Positions 25,312-34,535 of a stretch of DNA of 64,000 bases are shown here, piece after piece. The DNA comes from Thioalkalivibrio sp. ALJ24 (GTDB lineage Bacteria; Pseudomonadota; Gammaproteobacteria; Ectothiorhodospirales; Ectothiorhodospiraceae). Numbering within the stretch: position 1 is the stretch's first letter; the number at the start of each line of letters is the position of its first letter. Position numbers and translations under genes: made by a program. The stretch is taken from positions 1 to 64,000 of the forward strand of contig NZ_KB898732.1 of NCBI RefSeq assembly GCF_000377785.1. The letters are read 5' to 3'. The notes beneath the pieces are model-generated. The model was given only the letters and a program-made list of their open reading frames with translations. It did no database searches and had not been told where the DNA came from.

Positions 25312-27262
25312 GCCGTCCCGGGCCGGAGGCCTGAAACCGTCGGCCGTGGCGCTGGTGGTGGTCTGTGCGTTCGGGGTTGCCGGCACCGCCCATGCAGGTG
25401 AGGCCGACGCCGAGTCCTACACGGTGGGCAGCGAGGACACCCTCTGGAGCATCGCCGAACGTCTGCGGCCCGACTCCGGAACCAGCGTGCAGCAGATGAT
25501 GCTGGCGCTGTTCGAACGCAACCCGCAGGCCTTTGACGGGGCCATGGATCGCATGCGCAGCGGCGCGACGCTGATGGTCCCGGACGCCGAGCAGGTGCAG
25601 AGACATGATGCCAAAGACGCCCGCGATCAGGTCGAAGCGACCGGCCCTGATGTCCGGGTCAATGGTGGCAACGACGGGCATCGCGTGCAGGGCGACGAGA
25701 CTCTGTGGAGCATCGCCAGGCAGCTGCGCCCCAGTGCGGAAGTCCCGATAGACGCGATGGCGCAGGCATTGTTCGAGCACAACCCTCATGCCTTCGATGG
25801 CGCCCGGGACCGCATGCTGGCCGGGGCGTTGCTCCGCATCCCGCCGGAATACGCCTCGGAGGAACGCCGCCAGGCCGACGCGTCCGCGAATGTCCCGGCG
25901 GAAGTCGCACAGGCCGCACAGGATGACGACTCTTCCGTCTCCGGCGAGGAACGGGAATCCCCGCGCGGCTTCACGTTTGGCGAAGAGCAGCCCGATGCGG
26001 ACGACGACGCCGATGAACCGTCCGAATGGGATGTGCGCCTGAGAGACGTCCTGGTTGAGGGCGGCGTCCTCGGCACGTCCGACCGGCCGGTGCACACTAC
26101 CCAGTACGGGCGAGCGATCCTCACTGCCGCGCGGCCGCTGGGTGAAGGCTGGGAACTGCGGCTCGGCGCCCGTGCCGATCTGCAGGCGCAACACGGCAGA
26201 GAAGCGCCCAACGACACCCGGCTACGTGCGGATTACCACGAGAACTACCTGCGCTACCGCGGCGATAACACGCGCCTGACTCTCGGTACCCAGCGCATCC
26301 TGTGGGGGCAGGTGGATGAGATCCCCCCGACGGATCGCCTGAGTACCAGGGACCTGACCCGCTTCGGACTGGACCCCTACGCGGAGCGGCGCAGGGCCAA
26401 CCCCGCGATCCGCGCCGAGTGGTTCCAGGGGCCGTGGCAGGCCGATCTGGTATGGCTGCCCGTTTTCCGGCCGGCCGAGATGCCCGATCGTGACAGTCTG
26501 TGGCATCCAGTGGACCGTAACCGTGGCCGCCTGCTGGGACTGCCGGAGGATCCCGCGCTGGCGCCGGTCATCCGCGAGGCCGGTCTGGATGACGATGTCT
26601 CCGGGGACGGGGGCGGTGGGGTGCGCCTGAGCCGTTCCGGTCGCGGCGCCGATCTGGCTGTCACGGTCCAGCGCGCGCGCCATTCCGAGCCGTACTACCG
26701 GTTCGATGACGAGACGCGCGAGGCCCTCCTTGCGGGAACGCCTCCGCAAGACCCCATGCTGGAGAGTGTCCACCCGCGTACCTGGGTCGTAGGCGGCGAT
26801 GTGGTCTTCGTGGCCGGGGCATGGACCTGGCGGGCGGAGGCTGCCTGGCTGAGCGACGTACCCGTGACGCAGAGCGAGGATCTCCGTCAGACCACGAAAG
26901 AGGGCGTTGACTGGGTGGTGGGTGTTGAGGGGTTCCCCGGGGGCGGAGACTTCCGCATGACCACGCAGCTGGCGGGGCAGCACCTGCTCGACGCGAGCGG
27001 TGTGCTGGACGTGCGTGAAAGTTATTTCCTCACCGGTGAACTGGAAGCCCCGTTCTCGGCGCACGAATGGCGGGCGCGCATGCGTTATTCTCTGGGGCTG
27101 AACCAGCGCGACGCGTACCTGAATCCGGAGATCGCCTGGGTTGCAAACGAGCCCCACGAGCTGTTTGTGGGGGCGCATTGGCTGGACGGCGCCGAGGATA
27201 CGCCCGGCGGTTTTTACCGGGATAACCGCATGCTGGTTCTGGGCTGGCGAGGGGAGTTCTGA
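25289..27262 (+). CDS. FimV-type LysM repeats fused to a DUF1302-like outer-membrane barrel
   Basis: About 657 residues from GTG 25289; an ATG at 25214 would overlap the previous gene by 98 bp and put non-signal sequence in front. From the GTG there is a basic n-region and hydrophobic core SAVALVVVCAFGVAGTAHA. Residues 43-99 and 131-186 are two copies of the FimV core LysM motif (DTLWSIAERLRP and ETLWSIARQLRP, each followed by an LFE.NP.AFDGA.DRM block). An acidic linker follows, and from about 255 a DUF1302-type porin-like barrel (TLGTQRILWGQVDEIPPTDRL, VWLPVFRPAEMPDRDS) ends in GWRGEF with the C-terminal Phe. LysM would bind peptidoglycan, so the protein could fix an outer-membrane channel to the wall. 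Paralogous C-terminal fragment at 45089-45238. Confidence 0.78.
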   Translation: MHAPIVHEPSRAGGLKPSAVALVVVCAFGVAGTAHAGEADAESYTVGSEDTLWSIAERLRPDSGTSVQQMMLALFERNPQAFDGAMDRMRSGATLMVPDAEQVQRHDAKDARDQVEATGPDVRVNGGNDGHRVQGDETLWSIARQLRPSAEVPIDAMAQALFEHNPHAFDGARDRMLAGALLRIPPEYASEERRQADASANVPAEVAQAAQDDDSSVSGEERESPRGFTFGEEQPDADDDADEPSEWDVRLRDVLVEGGVLGTSDRPVHTTQYGRAILTAARPLGEGWELRLGARADLQAQHGREAPNDTRLRADYHENYLRYRGDNTRLTLGTQRILWGQVDEIPPTDRLSTRDLTRFGLDPYAERRRANPAIRAEWFQGPWQADLVWLPVFRPAEMPDRDSLWHPVDRNRGRLLGLPEDPALAPVIREAGLDDDVSGDGGGGVRLSRSGRGADLAVTVQRARHSEPYYRFDDETREALLAGTPPQDPMLESVHPRTWVVGGDVVFVAGAWTWRAEAAWLSDVPVTQSEDLRQTTKEGVDWVVGVEGFPGGGDFRMTTQLAGQHLLDASGVLDVRESYFLTGELEAPFSAHEWRARMRYSLGLNQRDAYLNPEIAWVANEPHELFVGAHWLDGAEDTPGGFYRDNRMLVLGWRGEF

Positions 27263-27310
27263 TCCTCCTCGGCCATCCTGCCGCCGTTGCTCACGGCGCT
27301 GACGGTGGCC
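27263..27310 (+). pseudogene. 48-bp remnant of an RND/MMPL exporter gene
   Basis: Immediately after the barrel stop the DNA reads in frame SSSAILPPLLTALTVA and then a stop. This matches TAIMPPLLTALTVA, a transmembrane segment of the intact exporter at 42807-45089, at both protein level and DNA level (most mismatches at third codon positions). It indicates that an MMPL gene once followed the LolA-like and barrel genes here and was deleted. Confidence 0.7.
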
Positions 27311-27340
27311 TGACCCCCGTCGCGGTCCACGTTTCCGCTA

Positions 27341-28783
27341 TTAACGGCCGTGCGGGTCCTCGATGCGGACGATGTCATCCTCGCCAAGGTAGCTGCCGGA
27401 CTGGACCTCGATGACTTCCAGCGGGATGTTGCCGGGGTTTTCAAGGCAGTGTTCCCGCCCGATGGGGATGAACGTCGACTCGTTTTCGGTGACCAGGTAG
27501 CTTTGCTCACCGTTGGTCACCCGGGCGGTACCGCGCACCACGACCCAGTGTTCGGCTCGATGATGGTGGAGCTGACGGGAGAGTCGCGCCCCGGGTTTCA
27601 CGGTGATGCGCTTGACCTGGTAGCGGTGACCGCTGTCGATCGCATCGAAACAGCCCCAGGGGCGGTAGACCTCGCGGTGCTGATCGGATTCCGGGCGCCC
27701 GCGCGCCTTGAGCTCGTCCACCAGGCGCCGGATCTCCTGAACACGATTGCGGTCGGCGACCAGCACCGCGTCCGCTGTGGCGACAACGATCAGGTTGTCG
27801 ACCCCGAGACAGGCGACCAGATGGTGGCCGGCATCGACCAGGGTATTGCTCACCTCGTCCAGCAGCACGTCGCCCCGGGTGACATTGCCGGCGGCGTCGT
27901 GTTCGCCCGCCTCCCACAGGGCCGACCATGAACCGACGTCACTCCATCCGGCACCAAGCGGCACCACGGCCGCTCGGTGGGTGTTTTCCATGACGGCATA
28001 GTCCACGGAGATGTCCGGGCTTCGTTTGAAGGCCTCGCCATCAAGCCGGATGAACGGGTACAGGGCATCGGCTTCGGGCTCGGCCGGTGAAAGGGCTTCG
28101 CGGCAGGCGGTCAGGACATCCGGGGCGTGGCGCTCCAGTTCCTCGAGATAGGCGGATGCGCGGAACAGAAACATGCCGCTGTTCCAGAGGTAGTCTCCGC
28201 GCGCCAGATACTCGCTGGCGGTCGTGGCATCCGGCTTTTCGACAAAGCGCCGTACGGCATGGCCAACGAGGCGGTCACCCGCGTCGTTCAGCGGGTCGCC
28301 CCGCTGGATGTAGCCGTAGCCCGTCTCCGGTTGCGTAGGGACGATGCCGAAGGTCACCAGGTGCCCGCCTTGCGCGAGGGCCACGGCGTCCATGACGGCC
28401 GCCTGGAACGCAGGGGTATCGGCGATGGAGTGATCGGCCGCCTGTACCAGCAGCAGGGGGTCGTCGGCATCGCGACTCGCGTGCAGGGCGGCCAGCGCGA
28501 TGGCTGGGGCCGTATTGCGCCCCTCGGGTTCCAGAATCAGCGGAGCCGCTTCCAGACCGCACTGGCGCATTTGTTCGGCGGCCAGGAAGCGGTGTTCCTC
28601 GTTGCAGATCAGCAGCGGCACGGCGTGGTCCAGCCCGGCAAGGCGCCGAACCGTCTGCTGCAGGAGGCTTTCCTCTCCCAGCAGTGGAAGGAACTGCTTC
28701 GGGTGCAGGCGGCGCGAAGCCGGCCACAGACGGGTGCCCGAGCCGCCGGCCATGATCACGGGCTGAAGGCGTTCCGGATTCAT
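27341..28783 (-). CDS. manC: Mannose-1-phosphate guanylyltransferase / mannose-6-phosphate isomerase
   Basis: 480-residue bifunctional type II enzyme. The nucleotidyltransferase domain opens [16 protein letters not shown] (9-24) and includes [26 protein letters not shown] and [14 protein letters not shown]. The C-terminal cupin has [28 protein letters not shown] (metal-binding His cluster) and [10 protein letters not shown]. It makes GDP-mannose from mannose-1-phosphate and may interconvert mannose and fructose 6-phosphates. The start at 28783 overlaps the manB stop by 4 bp (ATGA), so the two are translated together and supply GDP-mannose to the polysaccharide glycosyltransferases. Confidence 0.96.
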   Translation of the reverse strand: MNPERLQPVIMAGGSGTRLWPASRRLHPKQFLPLLGEESLLQQTVRRLAGLDHAVPLLICNEEHRFLAAEQMRQCGLEAAPLILEPEGRNTAPAIALAALHASRDADDPLLLVQAADHSIADTPAFQAAVMDAVALAQGGHLVTFGIVPTQPETGYGYIQRGDPLNDAGDRLVGHAVRRFVEKPDATTASEYLARGDYLWNSGMFLFRASAYLEELERHAPDVLTACREALSPAEPEADALYPFIRLDGEAFKRSPDISVDYAVMENTHRAAVVPLGAGWSDVGSWSALWEAGEHDAAGNVTRGDVLLDEVSNTLVDAGHHLVACLGVDNLIVVATADAVLVADRNRVQEIRRLVDELKARGRPESDQHREVYRPWGCFDAIDSGHRYQVKRITVKPGARLSRQLHHHRAEHWVVVRGTARVTNGEQSYLVTENESTFIPIGREHCLENPGNIPLEVIEVQSGSYLGEDDIVRIEDPHGR

Positions 28784-30168
28784 TGCGACGACTCCCGGAT
28801 CAGTTGGCTCAGGTTTTCGGTCAGGGTGTGCAGCATCGCGGGATCGCCACGGGTTTCGACGTTCAGGCGCAGGACCGGCTCGGTGTTGGATCCGCGCAGG
28901 TTGAAACGCCAGTCGGCGAATTCGACGCTGACGCCGTCGGTGTAGTCGATTGCCGGGGCTGCGTCTGCCCCGTCGCGATAGACCGCCAGGATCCGTTCGA
29001 TGGTGCCCCCGACGTCGTTGACCGTGAAATTGATTTCGCCGCTGCACGGGAAGGTGGCGATGCGTTCATCGACCAGGCTGGACAATGGCGCGTTGCTGGC
29101 GCTGAGGCGTTCGGCGACCAGCAGCCACGGCAGCATGCCGCTGTCGCAGTAGGCAAAGTCCCGAAAATAATGGTGTGCCGACATCTCGCCCCCGTAGAGA
29201 GCATTTTCGGCCCGCATCCGTTCTTTCATGAAGGCGTGGCCGGTCTTGTTCTGGATCGGGGTGCCGCCTGCTTCCCGGGTCATCGTGATGGTGTTCCAGG
29301 TCAACCGCGGGTCATGGATGATCTTTTCGCCCGGATGATGTTCCAGCAGCTGGGCGGCCAGCAGGCCTACGATGTAGTAGCCTTCGATGAACCGCCCCTG
29401 CTCGTCAAAAAGGAAACAGCGGTCAAAATCGCCGTCCCAGGCGACCCCGAAATCGGCCCCGTGTTTGCGTACGGCCTCCGACGTGATCGAGCGCATTTCC
29501 GGCAGCAGCGGATTGGGCACGCCGTGCGGGAAGTTGCCGTCCGGTTCCCCCTGGATGGTGATCCATTCGAACGGCAGCTCGGGCTCCAGGGCATCGAGCA
29601 CCGGGCCGGCGGCTCCGTTGCCGGGGTTGGCGACGATCTTCAGTGGTCGCAGCCGGGAACGGTCAATCGCCTCAAGGAGGCTGGCGATATACGCGCTTTT
29701 GTCGGTGTTCCGGGTGTAACGGCCGGGTGCTGCGCCAGTCGGGGGCCGGCTTTCGGGGTCCACTACGGCATCCCGGATGGTGTGCAGGCCGCTGTCGCCA
29801 CTGATGGGCTCGCTGCCCCGCCCCACCAGCTTCATGCCGTTCCACCCCTTGGGATTATGACTGGCCGTAATCATGATGCCGCCGTCAGTTTCGTGGTGGA
29901 CGGTGCCGAAATACACCTCTTCAGTGCCGCACAGGCCGATATCGATGACGTCGGCGCCGGCCTCGGTCAGGCCGTGCGCGAGGGCTTCGGACAGCTCCGG
30001 GCTCTCCAGCCTCATGTCATGCCCGATCAGGACCGTGCGAGCGTTCCGGGTGGCGACAAAGGCATGGCCGATCCGGCGGGCCATGCCGGCATTCAGATCC
30101 TCCGGCACCCGCCCGCGGATGTCGTAGGCCTTGAATGCGGCGGCAGTGTTCTCGGGGCGGGCCGTCAT
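28780..30168 (-). CDS. manB: Phosphomannomutase (CpsG/ManB type)
   Basis: 462-residue alpha-D-phosphohexomutase. Landmarks are FKAYDIRGR (12-20), the active-site serine loop TASHNP with Ser103, the metal loop DGDFDR at 245-250, the sugar loop [10 protein letters not shown] and the phosphate-binding [12 protein letters not shown]. Sequence layout follows enterobacterial CpsG/ManB rather than bifunctional PMM/PGM enzymes. It converts mannose-6-phosphate to mannose-1-phosphate for ManC. The start at 30168 is the first Met of the conserved N-terminus. It is divergent from the YdcF-like gene, with a 256-bp intergenic region between them. Confidence 0.95.
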   Translation of the reverse strand: MTARPENTAAAFKAYDIRGRVPEDLNAGMARRIGHAFVATRNARTVLIGHDMRLESPELSEALAHGLTEAGADVIDIGLCGTEEVYFGTVHHETDGGIMITASHNPKGWNGMKLVGRGSEPISGDSGLHTIRDAVVDPESRPPTGAAPGRYTRNTDKSAYIASLLEAIDRSRLRPLKIVANPGNGAAGPVLDALEPELPFEWITIQGEPDGNFPHGVPNPLLPEMRSITSEAVRKHGADFGVAWDGDFDRCFLFDEQGRFIEGYYIVGLLAAQLLEHHPGEKIIHDPRLTWNTITMTREAGGTPIQNKTGHAFMKERMRAENALYGGEMSAHHYFRDFAYCDSGMLPWLLVAERLSASNAPLSSLVDERIATFPCSGEINFTVNDVGGTIERILAVYRDGADAAPAIDYTDGVSVEFADWRFNLRGSNTEPVLRLNVETRGDPAMLHTLTENLSQLIRESSQ

Positions 30169-30424
30169 GGAGGTCAGAAATTCACCGATTCGGCAGCGGG
30201 ATGTATAACGAAGAATAGCAGCTCGGACGGGGCCTGCGGCATCCCTCCCGGGCCCATCCTGCATCCGCCAGGGGCGGGTGGGTCGTGTCCCGCTCAGGGC
30301 CCCTGTTGTAGCGCTGACCGTGTTCACCGATGATGGACCCGGAGACGGTGGCGTACCCGTGCCGGCCCGTGGGTTGCCCGCCTGCCTGCGGGCCGCAGGC
30401 CGCCATGGCATCGCATGAGGACTC

Positions 30425-31240
30425 GTGTTGGAATCGATATCGCTTCGTCCGCTGGCCGACTGGCTCTTGCCCCCGGCCGGTCCGCTTCTGCTGCTCCTGG
30501 CGGGCCTGCTCCTGGTGCGTTACCGGTTGGGTCGCTGGCTTGCCGTCACCGGCGGGATCCTCCTGTACGCCTTCGCCACTCCGCTGGTCAGTCACGCCAT
30601 CATCGCGCCTTTGCAGGATCCCTTTGCTCCGCCGTCCGAGGAAGATCTGGAAGCGGCCGAATTCATCGTGGTCCTGGGGGCGGGTTATCGCGCCGGGGCG
30701 GTCGAGTTCGGCGGCGAGACGGTCAACGACCTGGCGCTGGAGCGCCTGCGTTATGCCGCGTCCCTGCATCACCGGACCGGGCTCCCGGTGATGGCGACCG
30801 GCGGTGCGGCCGAGGATCGGGAGCCCGAAGCCCGATGGATGGCGGAGGTCCTCGAGGAACTGGGCGTGCGTCAGATCGTGCGTGAGTCCCGCGCGCGCGA
30901 TACGCGGGGGAATGCGCTGTACTCCGCAGAACTTCTGCAGGAGATGGGCGTAGGGGAAGTGTTGCTGGTGACTCATGCCCATCACCTCAGGCGCGCCGTT
31001 CCTGCATTCGAGAACACGGGCCTGCGTGTCACGGCCGCCCCCACGGGCGCGTTCGTGCCCTCCAGCGACGGGGTCGGGATCGGTACGCTCCGGCCCACCG
31101 CGAGTGCGCTGCGCGTCAGCTGGCTCGCCATGCACGAATACCTCGGTATTTTGTGGTATTTTATGCGGGGCGACCTGGAGCCACCGGGCCACGTGTCGGG
31201 GGAGCGGTCGGCCACTTACGACGGAGCGGCTGGAGAATAA
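30425..31240 (+). CDS. YdcF/SanA-type DUF218 membrane protein
   Basis: 271 residues with a GTG start (TTG two codons in reads LESIS). Two N-terminal membrane helices (LLPPAGPLLLLLAGLLLV and WLAVTGGILLYAFATPLV) precede a DUF218 domain containing FIVVLGAGYRAGAVEF, LPVMATGGAAEDREPEA, RDTRGNALYSAELLQ and LLVTHAHHLRRAVPAFENTGL. E. coli relatives (ElyC, SanA, YdcF) affect envelope integrity and lipid-carrier homeostasis. The gene ends 3 bp before galE, so they are cotranscribed. The biochemical function is not known. Confidence 0.85.
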   Translation: MLESISLRPLADWLLPPAGPLLLLLAGLLLVRYRLGRWLAVTGGILLYAFATPLVSHAIIAPLQDPFAPPSEEDLEAAEFIVVLGAGYRAGAVEFGGETVNDLALERLRYAASLHHRTGLPVMATGGAAEDREPEARWMAEVLEELGVRQIVRESRARDTRGNALYSAELLQEMGVGEVLLVTHAHHLRRAVPAFENTGLRVTAAPTGAFVPSSDGVGIGTLRPTASALRVSWLAMHEYLGILWYFMRGDLEPPGHVSGERSATYDGAAGE

Positions 31241-31243
31241 CGG

Positions 31244-32227
31244 ATGAAGCTCCTGGTGACCGGCGGAGCCGGATATATCGGCAGCCACGCGACGCGCCAC
31301 CTGGTGGAAGCCGGGCACACCGTGACCGTGTACGACAACCTCAGTACCGGCCATGCCTGGGCGGTCGGTGATGCCGAGCTGGTTGAAGCCGACCTTGCGG
31401 ACACCCGGACGCTGCGGGCCACGCTGGCGTCCGGCTACGACGGGGTCCTGCATTTTGCCGCGCACACCGTTGTGCCGGAATCCGTGAGCGACCCGCTCAA
31501 GTATTACCGCAACAACACCTCCAGTACTCTGGGTCTGCTGCAGGCCTGCGTGGAAACGGGGGTGCGCAATTTCGTGTTCTCCTCCACGGCTGCGGTCTAC
31601 GGGGTCCCGGCGACGATGTCCGTTGCCGAGGATGCCCCGCTGCAGCCGATCAACCCCTATGGCGCCTCCAAGATGATGTCCGAACGGATGTTGATGGACC
31701 TGGGGGCGGCGTCTTCCTTGCGTTACGTCAGCCTGCGTTATTTCAACGTGGCCGGGGCGGCCCCCGACGCGCGGCTGGGGCAGGCGACGCCGGAAGCCAC
31801 GCACCTGATCAAGGTTGCCTGTCAGGCGGCCACCGGTCAGCGCGACGGGATGGAGGTGTTCGGCACCGATTACGACACCCGCGACGGAACCTGTGAACGG
31901 GACTATATTCACGTGGAGGATCTTGCGGCTGCGCACGTCCGTGCAGTGGAACATCTGGCAGGAGCAGGGCGCTCGCAGGTGCTCAACTGTGGTTACGGGC
32001 GTGCCTACAGCGTTCTGGAGGTGATCGATGCCGTGAAACGGATCAGCGGCGTGGACTTTCCGGTCACCGTGGGCTCGCGTCGCGAGGGTGACCCGCCGGC
32101 TCTGATGGCCGATGCCCGCCGTATCCGCGAGACCCTCTCCTGGGAGCCGCGGTTCGACGATCTCGACGAGATCGTTCGCCACGCACTGGCCTGGGAAGAA
32201 AAAGTGGTCGGGGGCCAGCAGGGATGA
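31244..32227 (+). CDS. galE: UDP-glucose 4-epimerase
   Basis: 327-residue short-chain dehydrogenase/reductase of the GalE family. NAD-binding motif TGGAGYIGSH (6-15), catalytic residues Ser/Thr in VFSSTAAVYG (111-120) and YxxxK with Tyr139 and Lys143 in NPYGASK. It interconverts UDP-glucose and UDP-galactose (and possibly the N-acetyl forms), supplying the polysaccharide locus. It directly follows the YdcF-like gene and precedes the export lipoprotein by about 200 bp. Confidence 0.94.
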   Translation: MKLLVTGGAGYIGSHATRHLVEAGHTVTVYDNLSTGHAWAVGDAELVEADLADTRTLRATLASGYDGVLHFAAHTVVPESVSDPLKYYRNNTSSTLGLLQACVETGVRNFVFSSTAAVYGVPATMSVAEDAPLQPINPYGASKMMSERMLMDLGAASSLRYVSLRYFNVAGAAPDARLGQATPEATHLIKVACQAATGQRDGMEVFGTDYDTRDGTCERDYIHVEDLAAAHVRAVEHLAGAGRSQVLNCGYGRAYSVLEVIDAVKRISGVDFPVTVGSRREGDPPALMADARRIRETLSWEPRFDDLDEIVRHALAWEEKVVGGQQG

Positions 32228-32431
32228 AGCCTTCCGCACCGCTTGCGGTCGCATGTTTCCGGAATCGTCCGGATCGCGTGGACGCGATGCGCCGTTCAGC
32301 GGTACCGTTGCAGGAAAGGGGAAAAGGCCGATGCGGGCGAGAGAGCTTCGTTTCGGGGGCGATCCGCGGTGCAGTCCGGCCTTCTGTCGGTTAACGTATA
32401 ACGATCTCGACCAGACTCCGGGGGAACCGCG

Positions 32432-33061
32432 ATGTCCTTCTTGTTGCATGCTCCGAAAGCCGGAATCGGCCTGGTGGTGTTCGTCTCCCTGCTGCTGGGA
32501 GGCTGCGCCATGACCGATTATCCGGATGCACCTTCCACCGTTGAACGCACGGTTCTCGAGCAATACGTCATCGGCCCGGGCGACTCTCTCCAGGTGGCGG
32601 TGCGCAACAATCCGGACTTGTCCACCAGTGTGGGCGTTCGTCCCGACGGGCAGATCACGACACCGCTGGTGGAAGATGTGCAGGCCAGCGGCCTCACCCC
32701 GACGGAGCTGGCTCGCGCGATGGAGGAGGAGCTCTCGCGTTATCTGCGTGATCCGATCGTCACGGTCATGGTTACCGGGTTCAGCGGGCCGTACGATCGC
32801 CAGGTCCGTGTGATCGGCCAGGCGGCCGAACCCCAGGCCCTGCAGTACCGTGAAGACATGACGGTCATGGATGTGATGATCGCCGTCGGAGGCATTACGG
32901 ATTTTGCCGCCGGCAACCGCGCCGTGATTGCGCGTCAGGAGGACGGAGAGACCGAGCAGTATCGCGTGCGGCTGGATGACCTGATCAACGGGGGAGATAT
33001 CTCGGCCAACGTGGATATGCAGCCGGGTGACACGCTGGTGATCCCGGAACGGCGATTCTGA
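32432..33061 (+). CDS. XrtA-associated polysaccharide export lipoprotein
   Basis: 209-residue OPX/Wza-type protein (family TIGR03027). A lipoprotein signal ends at the lipobox LLGGC with Cys25. The mature part has YVIGPGDSLQVAVRNNPDLS, the polysaccharide-export beta-grasp domain, and a SLBB-like second part (VRVIGQAAEPQALQYREDMTVMDVMIAVGG), ending DTLVIPERRF. It should form the outer-membrane/periplasmic exit for the polymer, opposite the Wzz-type protein. In most XrtA loci it is directly upstream of the chain-length gene; here the two are 15 kb apart. Confidence 0.93.
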   Translation: MSFLLHAPKAGIGLVVFVSLLLGGCAMTDYPDAPSTVERTVLEQYVIGPGDSLQVAVRNNPDLSTSVGVRPDGQITTPLVEDVQASGLTPTELARAMEEELSRYLRDPIVTVMVTGFSGPYDRQVRVIGQAAEPQALQYREDMTVMDVMIAVGGITDFAAGNRAVIARQEDGETEQYRVRLDDLINGGDISANVDMQPGDTLVIPERRF

Positions 33062-33137
33062 CGGCCCGGGCGCGCTGCCATGGTTTTGCAGCTCAGGTGC
33101 CGGCCCCGACCATCGAGTAATCGGGGCTGACAGCGCG

Positions 33138-34535
33138 ATGCGACTCTTCGGCCATTACGTGAAGCGGCATGTGCTGCTCGTGGGGTTGACCGAATTGGCC
33201 GTCGTTTACCTGTCCCTGAGTCTGCTCCTGCAGTTGCCGCCTTTCCGGCCGGAGGCCTCGAGTGTTCTGGCCTTCGAGCCGGTGGCCGCGTCCGCGGTCT
33301 TTCTCCTGGCCCTCCTGCTTGCCGGCCATTACGAGGAAGATCGTCTGGTCACCCGCCATCCCGGGCGGTGTGCGCTCCAGGTGTTCCCGGTGCTGGTGGT
33401 CGCGGGGGGTGCCCTCCTGCTCTATGCCATGTTCGTTCCTGCATCCGCATTTACCGTGTTCTATGTGGGGGCCGGAATCCTGACCATCCTGTTGGGGCTG
33501 GTGGTCGAACGAACCCTCTGGGCCAGCCTCTCCAGTGCCGATGCGTTCAAGCGCAAGATACTGGTCCTGGGGGTGGGCAGCCGCGCGCGCGAAATCGAAC
33601 ACGTGCATCCCGAGAAAAGCCCCGCGGCGCTGCCGTATCGCCTGCTTGGCTATATCGCCACGCCGGAAGAGAAGGACGACACTTCCGCTAGCCGACTCCC
33701 GACACTGCGGCTTGAGGGGGATATCACCCTGCTCGAAATGGCGCGTGACCAGGGTGCGCACGAGATCGTTGTGGCGATCCGCGACAGACGCGGCAACCTG
33801 CCGATCAAGCAGTTGCTGGATTGCAAATTGCACGGCATCCGGGTCATGGACCTGACGGCCTTTTTCGAACGGGAGCAGCAGAAGCTTCAGCTCGGTTCCC
33901 TGAACGCCAGCTGGCTCGTGTTTGGCGAGGGGTTTCGTCAGGACGGGTTGCGTCAGACGGTGAAACGCAGCTTTGATGTGCTGGCCAGCGGCCTTTTGTT
34001 GCTGGTGACGTTGCCGGTGATGCTTCTCACGGCCATTGCCATCAAGCTTGAAAGCCGCGGCCCGGTATTCTACTGGCAGACGCGCGTCGGGCTGGCCAAT
34101 GAGCCGTTCGAGGTGTGCAAGTTTCGCAGCATGCGCGAGGACGCCGAGGTCGATGGCGTCGCCCGCTGGGCGGCGCAGGACGATGACCGCATTACCCGGG
34201 TCGGTCGCATCATCCGGAAGCTGCGCATTGACGAGCTGCCGCAGGTGATCAACGTCTTTCAGGGCACCATGTCGTTCGTCGGCCCCCGACCGGAGCGCCC
34301 GATCTTTGTCCGGGAGCTCTCCAGGGAGATTCCGTATTTCGAGGCGCGCCACTCCCTGCGGCCGGGGATCACTGGCTGGGCGCAGGTTCGCTATCCTTAC
34401 GGTGCGTCCGTCGAGGATGCCCGGGAGAAGCTGCAGTACGACCTGTACTACGTGAAGAACCACACCCTGTTTCTGGACATCGTGATCCTGGTCGAGACCG
34501 TCAAGGTCGTGCTGTTTGGTCGTGGGGCCCGATAA
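33138..34535 (+). CDS. XrtA-system polyprenyl-phosphate sugar-1-phosphate transferase (EpsB type)
   Basis: 465-residue initiating glycosyltransferase (family TIGR03013). Four N-terminal membrane helices lie in about residues 10-130, then a CoA-binding-like Rossmann region (ILVLGVGSRAREIEH). The C-terminal bacterial sugar transferase domain starts KRSFDVLASGLLLLVTLPVM and carries the catalytic and PGT motifs FRSMREDAE, RKLRIDELPQVINVFQG, SFVGPRPERP and PGITGWAQVRYPYG. It loads the first sugar phosphate on undecaprenyl phosphate to start the repeat unit. The prsK gene overlaps its 3' end. Confidence 0.95.
   Translation: MRLFGHYVKRHVLLVGLTELAVVYLSLSLLLQLPPFRPEASSVLAFEPVAASAVFLLALLLAGHYEEDRLVTRHPGRCALQVFPVLVVAGGALLLYAMFVPASAFTVFYVGAGILTILLGLVVERTLWASLSSADAFKRKILVLGVGSRAREIEHVHPEKSPAALPYRLLGYIATPEEKDDTSASRLPTLRLEGDITLLEMARDQGAHEIVVAIRDRRGNLPIKQLLDCKLHGIRVMDLTAFFEREQQKLQLGSLNASWLVFGEGFRQDGLRQTVKRSFDVLASGLLLLVTLPVMLLTAIAIKLESRGPVFYWQTRVGLANEPFEVCKFRSMREDAEVDGVARWAAQDDDRITRVGRIIRKLRIDELPQVINVFQGTMSFVGPRPERPIFVRELSREIPYFEARHSLRPGITGWAQVRYPYGASVEDAREKLQYDLYYVKNHTLFLDIVILVETVKVVLFGRGAR

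Noticed and set aside
30182-32563. 793-codon minus-strand frame opposite ydcF-like gene and galE
   Set aside because: Antisense to well-supported genes, no domain or start signal.
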